Assembly: GCA_046154695.1 (NCBI GenBank)
Contig: JBJXFI010000278.1
Span: 1 to 17,613, forward strand
Direction of reading: 5' to 3'
DNA length: 17,613 bases
From: DALYLB01 sp046154695
GTDB taxonomy: Bacteria > Acidobacteriota > Blastocatellia > RBC074
The notes beneath the pieces were generated by a model. That model did no database searches and was not told the origin of the DNA. It saw only the letters and a list, made by a program, of their open reading frames with translations. Below are positions 1 through 6,782 of this stretch, one piece after another; the first letter of the stretch is position 1; each line of letters starts with the position of its first letter. Position numbers and translations under genes: made by a program.

Positions 1-7
1 TCTTAGG

Positions 8-75
8 GTGTTTGTCGTATGCGGCACAAGCTGGACAGCTTGTGCCACGATGGCCAAGCTGTCCAGCTTGTGCGG
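8..75. repeat. Palindromic repeat, copy 1, with adjacent inverted copy
   Basis: Positions 8-51 are repeated at 156-199 with one mismatch in 44 (T20 versus C168). The core at 23-46 is itself a near-perfect palindrome: 11-nt arms GGCACAAGCTG and CAGCTTGTGCC around a 2-nt centre. In this copy it is followed by an inverted partner: 24-42 and 55-73 are a perfect 19-bp inverted repeat with a 12-nt spacer. The DNA or RNA could fold into alternative hairpins. This is the structure of a dispersed palindromic intergenic repeat; whether it is dispersed in the genome cannot be seen here. Confidence 0.8.
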
Positions 76-155
76 AGTGCGAAGGCGAATCTGTGAAGAT
101 AGCAGGGCCCGCGAGCCGAAATTGATGACATTCGCGGCCCGGTCTTTTTCTGAGC

Positions 156-219
156 GTGTTTGTCGTACGCGGCACAAGCTGGACAGCTTGTGCCACGATT
201 GCCTGACAGCTTGTGCCAC
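156..219. repeat. Palindromic repeat, copy 2, plus a 15-nt partial third copy
   Basis: Positions 156-199 match 8-51 with one mismatch. Positions 205-219 then repeat 15 nt of the same unit exactly (GACAGCTTGTGCCAC, as at 34-48). Unlike copy 1, what follows the core is in direct, not inverted, orientation. The third fragment ends five bases before the inverted-repeat element that starts at 224, suggesting that element may have landed in or beside a third repeat unit. Confidence 0.75.
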
Positions 220-223
220 TGCA

Positions 224-333
224 GGGTGTCCGGCAAGTTTTTGCGTAGAGACCATTCTAAAGGGATTAACGTCAACACTGGCAGGCTTTAAGCTGTTCAT
301 AGCCATACTCGCGCAAAAACGTGACGGACACCC
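224..333. mobile_element. 110-bp MITE-like element with 22-bp terminal inverted repeats
   Basis: The ends 224-245 and 312-333 are inverted repeats matching at 20 of 22 positions. The outermost nine bases (GGGTGTCCG inward) and the inner GTTTTTGCG block are identical; the two mismatches fall between them. The 66-bp interior encodes nothing recognisable. Size, non-coding interior and terminal repeats are those of a miniature inverted-repeat transposable element moved in trans. No clear target-site duplication is visible: the left flank ends TGCA and the right flank begins AGCC. I could not assign a parent IS family from memory with any certainty. Confidence 0.6.
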
Positions 334-360
334 AGCCCCCTCAGCCATTCGCGAGAGAGA

Positions 361-455
361 AGAGAACTACGGAAATAACGGAAAATAACAGAATCAACCA
401 ATGCCTTGATTCTCAAGTTCCGTTTGTTCCGTCTTTTCCGTGTGTTCCGTTCTCT
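361..455. repeat. Long dyad with 9-nt-period TTCCGT array (distal to gene E)
   Basis: The right arm holds four exact TTCCGT hexamers starting at 418, 427, 436 and 445, a strict 9-nt period. The left arm carries ACGGAA at 369 and 378, also 9 apart. The dyad has a perfect 8-bp inner stem (390-397 with 406-413, 8-nt loop), a 7-bp block pairing 379-385 with 434-440, and an outer block pairing 361-367 with 449-455. It lies 64 nt beyond the stop of gene E on the downstream side, so it could slow or terminate the cluster transcript, although no clean U-tract follows. A related element sits at 15431-15521. Confidence 0.75.
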
Positions 456-518
456 CCCCTTTCTCAATGACCGGATGGATGATTTACAACGTGCTCCACT
501 AGACGGCCATTTGCGTCA

Positions 519-2459
519 TTAAGCGGTCCTTCCAAAAGAGAAACGCACTTTCTGCACTCCCTCGATCATCTCCAGGGCGAATTGGGCCGAGGTCATCGGT
601 TGAGGCGGCAGCGCTTTCTCGATCTTGCCGGCGAGAGCCTCGATATCGATGATACGCGATACTGCGCTCCCGCCTCGCCAGGGAATCTCGCCGACCGTCA
701 GACCCGTTTCTCTCCCCGCCATGTCGCGCAGCTTTTTATAATAGTTCGGATGAGTTTCGTCCGGGATATTGAGGCCGAAATGGAGCGTCTCCGGTTTCTG
801 ATGAATATCGATGGTTTGGGCTTCGCCGTCGAACAGGCAGATCAATGTCTCGGCGCTGAGGCGTTCCAGCCGCAGCCGCGGTAATTTGCCTTCCGGGTGG
901 GGAGCGTCATCGGAGATCACCGTGTTGTATCCATCGACCAACAGGTCCGGCCATCCCGAAACGGCCGCCGAGCGAATCAGCACTCCGGTTACTGGGCGCG
1001 CCCACAGCGCCTGAAGCATCGCGCCGCGATCGCGGTCGGCATCGTGGTCATCGCGGATCACCCGCCCAATGCTGAATGCGCCGTCCAGCAGGGCTCCCAC
1101 CCAGAATGGCTCGACGCGGAAAAATCGCAGCGATTCCACGGGCAGCATAGCCTCGTCCGGCACGAGGTAATTGAAGGGCAGGCCTGTTAAATTCCGCAGG
1201 TCATCGAACCATTTTTCGACCGGCTCCGGCAACTGCAATTCCTTCGCTTCCGGCGGCTCCTGTTGGTGGCCCGGTAAATGCGGGTGCGCCAGAACCTGCT
1301 CCGCCCGGCGCAATTGTTGAGTGTGGACGCGCTTCCACTGAAACAACTCGGCGGCCACGCGATTGTTGCGCAGGGTGAGCAATCGGCCCAGTTCCCATGC
1401 CGCGGCGTAGCCGGCGTCGAAGAGACCATATTTTTGGTGATAGCTCAGCAGTTCGTCGGCGGAGGCGGCGGGCAGGGTGATCTGGCCGGCGGTTCCGGTA
1501 TCCGTTCGATAGGGGACGAGCGGCCCCCGGTAAATCGATACCGTATGGCCGCCGTCGCGCAGGGATTGCGGCATCGGCACGCCCCCCTGGTCGAGAATGG
1601 GATCGACTCCGCCATCCTCTCCAGGCAGCCGCAAATAGGGCGGTGTCAGATTCAGGTCATTGACGATTTTGGTAAAACTGCCCTTATGCTCCTCGCATGA
1701 GAAGCGCCAGCTTTTTAACGTCACCAGGCGGATCGTATCCGTCGGAGCGGCGATTCCCGCCGCGTAAAAAGTGCCCGCGCCTTTTTCAAGGCCGCCTTCC
1801 ATCGACACCAGGTGAACGGTGGTCATCTTCCCCGGCTCCGGCAGCCTGTTGGCCACCAACACCGCCATTTCCGGCCCCTCCAGATTGCCGGATTCATCCC
1901 TGGCCTGGCGAACGTGGGCTTGCAGCTTCATCTCCGCTTTGGAGGGCAGCAGTTGTCGCAGCAGTTCCCACGGCGCATCGATCACGGAAATCCTGTCGTC
2001 GTCTTCCTCCTGCTCGCGGATCAGGGGCGGAAAATGAAGGGTGTTCTCCCCGCCTCCTCCCAACTCTTTGAATGGGACCACCTTCGATTCGACCCGGGTG
2101 ATCTCTTCTTCCGTGAATACCAGCAGCGTCAGCCATGGCGCCTCTCGATCGTCGTGCTCGGCATACCGCTCCCAGGGCAGTGTGCTGCGATTCAAAACGA
2201 TATGAGGGAGAACCATCGAATGATCCCCGCCGCTGTTTTCCGGCGGAAAGACCGCGGCCACATCGATGGGATTGAGGGCAAAGCGCTCCCCTGCCACGCG
2301 AAACCGTTTTTGATTCGTCTTGAATTCATTGTCCCCGGCGATCATGTCCCCATGGGAGATGGTTTGAGTGACCTGAATGGTATATGCCCCATCCTTCAAC
2401 GGCGGCTGATGGAACTGTAAAAATTCGATCTTGCCTGGCGGCGGATTCGATTCAGCCAT
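519..2459 (-). CDS. Gene E: conserved-looking protein of unknown function, 646 aa
   Basis: I do not recognise a named domain. The composition is that of a large soluble protein with no signal peptide or membrane segment. Segments that look family-defining from their density of aromatic, Gly and Pro residues are residues 52-98 (RFRVAGERF, then VLPHIVLNR and LPWER), about 340-365 (YGLFDAGYAAAWELGRLL, then a charged helix), about 427-467 (LPFNYLVPDE, then ALLDGAFSIGR), and the C-terminus (ALEMIEGVQKVRFSF). From memory, the DGAFSIGR and LICLFDGE-type segments occur in unannotated proteins of several bacterial groups, but I cannot verify this. It is the last of five co-directional genes, 82 nt after gene D. 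The start is supported by upstream AAGGA sites. The ORF is complete and ends in TAA. Confidence 0.85.
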   Translation of the reverse strand: MAESNPPPGKIEFLQFHQPPLKDGAYTIQVTQTISHGDMIAGDNEFKTNQKRFRVAGERFALNPIDVAAVFPPENSGGDHSMVLPHIVLNRSTLPWERYAEHDDREAPWLTLLVFTEEEITRVESKVVPFKELGGGGENTLHFPPLIREQEEDDDRISVIDAPWELLRQLLPSKAEMKLQAHVRQARDESGNLEGPEMAVLVANRLPEPGKMTTVHLVSMEGGLEKGAGTFYAAGIAAPTDTIRLVTLKSWRFSCEEHKGSFTKIVNDLNLTPPYLRLPGEDGGVDPILDQGGVPMPQSLRDGGHTVSIYRGPLVPYRTDTGTAGQITLPAASADELLSYHQKYGLFDAGYAAAWELGRLLTLRNNRVAAELFQWKRVHTQQLRRAEQVLAHPHLPGHQQEPPEAKELQLPEPVEKWFDDLRNLTGLPFNYLVPDEAMLPVESLRFFRVEPFWVGALLDGAFSIGRVIRDDHDADRDRGAMLQALWARPVTGVLIRSAAVSGWPDLLVDGYNTVISDDAPHPEGKLPRLRLERLSAETLICLFDGEAQTIDIHQKPETLHFGLNIPDETHPNYYKKLRDMAGRETGLTVGEIPWRGGSAVSRIIDIEALAGKIEKALPPQPMTSAQFALEMIEGVQKVRFSFGRTA

Positions 2460-2461
2460 GG

Positions 2462-2475
2462 TCCTTTATGTCCTT
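2462..2475 (-). promoter_or_regulatory. Tandem Shine-Dalgarno sites before gene E
   Basis: On the minus strand two AAGGA sequences precede the ATG, at 2471-2475 (11 nt upstream) and 2462-2466 (only 2 nt upstream). Neither has ideal spacing. The distal one is the likelier ribosome site, and the proximal one could compete with it. The start codon at 2459 is retained because no other in-frame ATG lies nearby with a better site. Confidence 0.4.
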
Positions 2476-2541
2476 TTTGAGTTTCATCCCGCGCATGGGC
2501 GTCGTCTCAGCGAGGCCCCTTGAAACCTTGCTGCCATTGCG

Positions 2542-5500
2542 CTATTCCTCCGATATGATCCGGGGATTGCCCATCAGGTTCGCGGCATACCCGGGCCGGA
2601 GTCGAACTTCCCGGTCTTCCCGAAGCCCCCATTGTTTCAGGAGGCGGCCGCGATTGGCCGCCTGGCTCTCGGCGCGAAGCGTCTTTTCAATCCGCTGCCG
2701 CGCATCGGGCTGCTGCTCCCCAAATTTCGGCAACGCCTCCGACCAGTAAAAATGGGTTTGGGATGGAGTGGTTTCATAGGCCAGTTCTTTCCGCTCTATA
2801 TCGCGTGTATGTCCGGCGGCCGGCGGTTCGGCCGGCGCGATTTCGAATCCCGTGATCGCATTAATGATCATGGCGCTCGAATTGAGATCGGGCGTGAGAT
2901 CCGTCCCCCACAGCCCCGCGGGCACATTTTTCAATACCGGCGTGATCTTGAACGGGTTCGGCCGTCCGGCGCTGCCGTCCAGCACCTCGCCGTCAAGGGT
3001 AATCGTGATGTTGGCGGCCGACTCCAGGCCATCATCCGTGATGGCCATCGAACCGATGTGAATGTTTCGATTTCCCGGCATCTCGGCCGCGGGATCATCG
3101 AGCTGCCACGACTTCGCCCCCGTCCACGCGACCGATTTCAACGGCGCCGGTGAGCTGGTGACCAGCGTAAAATGCTTCGGATCGATGATTCCCAGATCGT
3201 CATTGTCATCGGTGCTTTTCTTCACCAGGCCGCTGGAGACCATCACCGAGCAGAACTTCGTGTCGTCCGCCGGCAGGAAGGAGCCGCGGAACGTTGGCCA
3301 GTCGATCGGCATCGGTTTGGGGCTCGCATCCGCCCCAAAATTGATCGTCACTGTAAAGATGAGGATGTAGAGCTTGGCGACGCCGGAAAAGTCCGGCCCC
3401 CAGATATGCAGATCCGCGCCCAGTTCCAGCGTAATGGTGTGCGTGCCGAACAGGTTGAAGGTGAACGAAATCCCGATGTCCAGGTAGACCCGGGCATCGT
3501 AGTGGTACGGCTTCCACGCGATCAGGAAGTCGGCGCCGATCAGGAACCAGGCTTTGAGCGCCCCGCTGTCCCACAGCGCCTGCAGGCCGCCCCCGGCCAT
3601 CAGGGCATTGCCCGTGAGGGCGAAATACAACCCGCCCTTGATGCTCAGTTCCGAACTCACCTGCCAGTTAAAGCCCACGCGCGGCACGTCCGGATAGTAG
3701 GCCGGTTTCCTGTACGCCGGATGATAGCCGCCCAGCGTGATCACGAAATCGCCCGCCCGGCCCCCCAGATAGCCGTCCTTGAACCAGGTGAAGAAGGCGA
3801 ATCCGCCGGTAAGATGGCAGTCGCGCGACAGGACAAAGGAATTCGCGGTCAGTTGCGCCTGAATCCCCAGAAAGCCCTCATCGGGCGCGAAGGTCGCCTT
3901 CAGCGCCATCTGGACCTCCGCCAGCGGCGTGACCGCGCTCCCTTCCTCCGGTGTCGGCACAACCAGCGTCGACAACCCCAGCAGGTCGATTTCGAAACGA
4001 TTCCCGAACTGGATCGCCAGCAGCGCGAACGAATCGATGATCTCGAACGTGCTGAAGCGAATGCCGGCGCACAGGAAGATCTGGCCGATATCCGGCGGAA
4101 CGTAGCTGCGCAGCGATTCCAGCACCGCTTCCAGATTCTGGGGTTTGCCCGGAGAGTTGATCGCCTGTGAGACAAGCGGGAACCCGGCCACCTGCTCGAT
4201 CGCCGGCATCTTCAGGGAGCGATTGAAGCCGAATCCCGCCGCCAGCCCGGTGATGAAGAAGAAGGCCGGTCCGCCCAGGGGATAATCGAGCACCCCGTAA
4301 ATGAACAGCGACGGGTGCCCCTGGCGGCGCGTGTAGGACCCCAATGCGGACAGCGTGAACACCTCCGCGCGGATGATGGCCAGACCGTCGAACTCATCCT
4401 CGTCGCCGTTCTGGCCGGGCCGCCGAAGAAACGCGCCGCCGATCTCCACGCCGCCCTGGCTGAAGTCGACGCTCATCCCGCGCAGGCTGAATTGCGGCTC
4501 GAACTTTTTCAGCGACGAACCGGCCGCCAGCCCGTCCAGCGCGATCTCCAGCGGCCCGGCCGCCAGGGAGCCGTCGAGCAGAAACCACAGGATGCCGCTG
4601 TCGAACTGGACGCCCACCCGCTTGAAACTCACCGGTCCCAGCGATTTCTGCACGTCGAACCATTTGACGTTGTCCGTCTTTGCCAGCGGCGGGGGCGGGA
4701 GCGCCGCGGTCGGGCTGCCGCCGCCGGCGCCCGTAGCGCCTCGCAGTGCGCTCTCCTGCGATTTTCCGATCTCCTGCCCGAAGGGGAAGGCCTTGTCTCC
4801 GATCTGCAGCGTGCCGGTGATGAGGAACCGGCTGGTATAGCCGTTCTCCGCATCCGGCAGCATGATGCCTCCCGGCGGAATCAACTGTTTGACCGCCGAA
4901 ACCTCCTCTTTCCTGAAGTCCGCGCTGTTGACGATCGGCTGGAACATCGCCCGCAGCGACTGATCGTTCGGAAACAGCTTTCCCACAAACGGCAGGTTCG
5001 ACAGGTTGATCCCGCCGCCGATGTCGAGCGCGAAAAGCATCTTCGACGCCGGGGCGGGCGGCGGGGCAGCATTCTGCTTGTCGTACGCAAACAGCGCGTC
5101 CTTCAGATCGATCTCGATCTCCGCGGCGGCGTCCAGAACCTCCTGGCCCGCGTTCACCGCCTGGAGCAGCCGGGTGATCGGCAATTTTCCCCCGGCCAGA
5201 TTCCGATAGGACGCCAGAAACATCGTGGCGTTCTTATCCCGGCTGAAGATCAGGTCGAATTCCAATGGGTCGATGACGATCTTCCCGCCCACAAAGCTGC
5301 TGTAATTGTTCTCGCCGCGCTTCAGATCGATCGTCAGCACGGTGTCCACCGGTTTTCCATTGACCGTGAATTTCGTTTCGACGGTGAAGAAAAAACTCTT
5401 CGCCATGGTGTCGATGGCGACCCGCAGGTTCTCGATCTCCAACTCGTGCAGGGAGGCGGGAATGTCGGTGATCCCCATCCTTTTTTCCAGATCGGCAAGC

Positions 5501-6771
5501 AGGTCGCCGATGGGAATCTTCTGGTCCGGGCCCGTGCCTCCCTCGAACTGCCAGCCGGCGCCGGCCGAGGTGTGCGTCGCCTGCATGAACAGATCGATGC
5601 CCGCGATCCTGAACTTGCCGGTGAACTGCCCGCCCATGCCGATATCGGGCGCGCTGCTGTAATTGAGAAACAGGCTCAACTCCGTGATTTCCAGCGTCTC
5701 CTTATCCGGCAATTGAAAGGACCAGACGTTGTCGATGGCGATGACGAAGTTGAACTCTTTGGGATCGCCCACCGGCTCCGCCAGAAACGAAAGTTGACTG
5801 ATGGCGAGAGCGTCTTTCCCCGACGGCAATCCTTCAAGACTGAGGCCGGCTTTTTTCAGCAGCTCTCCGAGCGGGATGTCGTTGCCCTTCATCAGCTCGC
5901 CGCGAATCGCAAAGTCCGGCCAGCGGGCGGTGAGCTGCAGGTTGCCGTTGTTCGGATCATCGCCAAAGTGGATGACGCCTCCGACGGTAAGAACCGGATG
6001 GCGATAGGCGGCGTCCAGGGGATGATCCACTTCCAACGACACTCGCAAGTTACCCACTGAAAGAAAATTGGGGATAACCTCCCAGCTCTCCCCGGGGGCG
6101 ATGGCCAGCGCGACGCCGATCCGGACCAATTTCCTCGCATCTTTCAGATCAATGCCCAACAGAATGTCTTCGATGGCAAAGGGCTTCACCTGCAACTGAT
6201 CGGGCAGCCACTTGAGATCCTGGGAGGGGTTCTCCTCCGAGCCCAAAAGCGATGCCAGACCTTCCAGGCCGGGGGCGGGTTCCTTCGAGAAATCAAATTC
6301 GATGCTGTAACGCTCCGACGCGCCGGGATGCTGGATTCTGAAGGAGAGTGGAGGCGCCTGTCCGATACGCAGTTTTCCCGTCAGATCCAGCGCGATTATG
6401 CTTATGTCCGAGTCGCCATCATTGGGAACATCCGCCTGCATCTGCAACTGCATCTCTTCGAACGAAACGTGGGGAAGAATATTCGAAATATCCACCCCCT
6501 CGAAGGCAGTCAAGGATTTACTAAACTGTATGAGGTAGATCCTGCCGGGGTCGGCTTTGTAATTGAGCCGCACCCGGGTTGCGGCAAACCCCCAGATATT
6601 GGCCAGCCCTGTAATTTGTGGGTCGCCATTTTCGCCCAGTTGCAGTTGAGCCTGGTCGACTACCAGTTGGTCCGTCTCCAGGGCGATCTCGAAAAGAGAT
6701 TGGAACGCGGCCATCTCGGGGCCGGCCTTCCGCAGGGTCAATCTTCCATTCTCTATTGTTGGGATGGGCAT
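2542..6771 (-). CDS. Gene D: giant beta-rich protein with DUF6603-like core, 1409 aa
   Basis: The central part, roughly residues 715-1165, resembles the DUF6603 domain. Recognisable stretches are DYPLGGPAFFFITGLAAGFG (around 825), LGGYHPAYRKP and VPRVGFNWQVS (around 1015-1035), and a tail of alternating hydrophobic residues including ADLHIWGPDFSGVAKLYI. DUF6603 is a domain of unknown function found in very large bacterial and fungal proteins. The N-terminal 565 residues are repeated beta-type segments (for example SLHELEIENLRVAI). They are separated from the core by Pro/Ala/Gly-rich linkers near 570 and 680-697. The last 240 residues form a separate, less hydrophobic region. There is no signal peptide. 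The gene starts 9 nt after the peptidase gene stop, implying co-translation. The function is unknown; a structural or scaffold role is my inference. The DUF6603 call rests on recalled sequence character, not a search. Confidence 0.85.
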   Translation of the reverse strand: MPIPTIENGRLTLRKAGPEMAAFQSLFEIALETDQLVVDQAQLQLGENGDPQITGLANIWGFAATRVRLNYKADPGRIYLIQFSKSLTAFEGVDISNILPHVSFEEMQLQMQADVPNDGDSDISIIALDLTGKLRIGQAPPLSFRIQHPGASERYSIEFDFSKEPAPGLEGLASLLGSEENPSQDLKWLPDQLQVKPFAIEDILLGIDLKDARKLVRIGVALAIAPGESWEVIPNFLSVGNLRVSLEVDHPLDAAYRHPVLTVGGVIHFGDDPNNGNLQLTARWPDFAIRGELMKGNDIPLGELLKKAGLSLEGLPSGKDALAISQLSFLAEPVGDPKEFNFVIAIDNVWSFQLPDKETLEITELSLFLNYSSAPDIGMGGQFTGKFRIAGIDLFMQATHTSAGAGWQFEGGTGPDQKIPIGDLLADLEKRMGITDIPASLHELEIENLRVAIDTMAKSFFFTVETKFTVNGKPVDTVLTIDLKRGENNYSSFVGGKIVIDPLEFDLIFSRDKNATMFLASYRNLAGGKLPITRLLQAVNAGQEVLDAAAEIEIDLKDALFAYDKQNAAPPPAPASKMLFALDIGGGINLSNLPFVGKLFPNDQSLRAMFQPIVNSADFRKEEVSAVKQLIPPGGIMLPDAENGYTSRFLITGTLQIGDKAFPFGQEIGKSQESALRGATGAGGGSPTAALPPPPLAKTDNVKWFDVQKSLGPVSFKRVGVQFDSGILWFLLDGSLAAGPLEIALDGLAAGSSLKKFEPQFSLRGMSVDFSQGGVEIGGAFLRRPGQNGDEDEFDGLAIIRAEVFTLSALGSYTRRQGHPSLFIYGVLDYPLGGPAFFFITGLAAGFGFNRSLKMPAIEQVAGFPLVSQAINSPGKPQNLEAVLESLRSYVPPDIGQIFLCAGIRFSTFEIIDSFALLAIQFGNRFEIDLLGLSTLVVPTPEEGSAVTPLAEVQMALKATFAPDEGFLGIQAQLTANSFVLSRDCHLTGGFAFFTWFKDGYLGGRAGDFVITLGGYHPAYRKPAYYPDVPRVGFNWQVSSELSIKGGLYFALTGNALMAGGGLQALWDSGALKAWFLIGADFLIAWKPYHYDARVYLDIGISFTFNLFGTHTITLELGADLHIWGPDFSGVAKLYILIFTVTINFGADASPKPMPIDWPTFRGSFLPADDTKFCSVMVSSGLVKKSTDDNDDLGIIDPKHFTLVTSSPAPLKSVAWTGAKSWQLDDPAAEMPGNRNIHIGSMAITDDGLESAANITITLDGEVLDGSAGRPNPFKITPVLKNVPAGLWGTDLTPDLNSSAMIINAITGFEIAPAEPPAAGHTRDIERKELAYETTPSQTHFYWSEALPKFGEQQPDARQRIEKTLRAESQAANRGRLLKQWGLREDREVRLRPGYAANLMGNPRIISEE

Positions 6772-6778
6772 GGCGGGA

Positions 6779-6782
6779 TCCT
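6779..6782 (-). promoter_or_regulatory. Shine-Dalgarno of gene D overlapping the stop of gene C
   Basis: On the minus strand AGGA lies 7 nt before the ATG of gene D (start 6771) and overlaps the TAG stop codon of gene C (6781-6783). This arrangement is typical of translational coupling: ribosomes finishing the peptidase can reinitiate on the giant protein. It argues that C and D are made in linked amounts. Confidence 0.6.

Larger units (their letters stand above)
1..518. other. Repeat-rich non-coding region downstream of the five-gene cluster
   Basis: No convincing gene is present. The stretch consists of two copies of a palindromic repeat (8-75 and 156-219), a 110-bp inverted-repeat element (224-333) and a long 9-nt-period dyad (361-455), separated by short unremarkable DNA. 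Short open frames exist here on both strands, but they run straight through the palindromes and lack a plausible ribosome binding site. The region lies 3' of gene E, so transcripts of the minus-strand cluster would run into it. The stacking of three different repeat types in 500 bases looks like a site where small elements accumulate. Confidence 0.75.

Noticed and set aside
8..219. CRISPR array
   Set aside because: The repeats are palindromic and only two to three in number, with unequal spacers, and there are no cas genes.
8..388. 126-codon plus-strand open frame in the left repeat region
   Set aside because: It runs through the palindromic repeats and the 110-bp inverted-repeat element, has no convincing ribosome site, and the protein is rich in Cys, Ser and Arg with repeated segments that reflect the DNA repeats.
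361..455. Classical rho-independent terminator for the cluster
   Set aside because: The dyad is long and interrupted and is not followed on the transcribed side by a clear U-run, so it is listed as a repeat with only a possible terminator role.
3172..6060. Long plus-strand open frames opposite gene D (332 and 581 codons)
   Set aside because: They are antisense frames opened by the high GC of gene D. The translations are Arg/Gln/Asp/Val-rich without domains, whereas the minus-strand frame has clear protein character.
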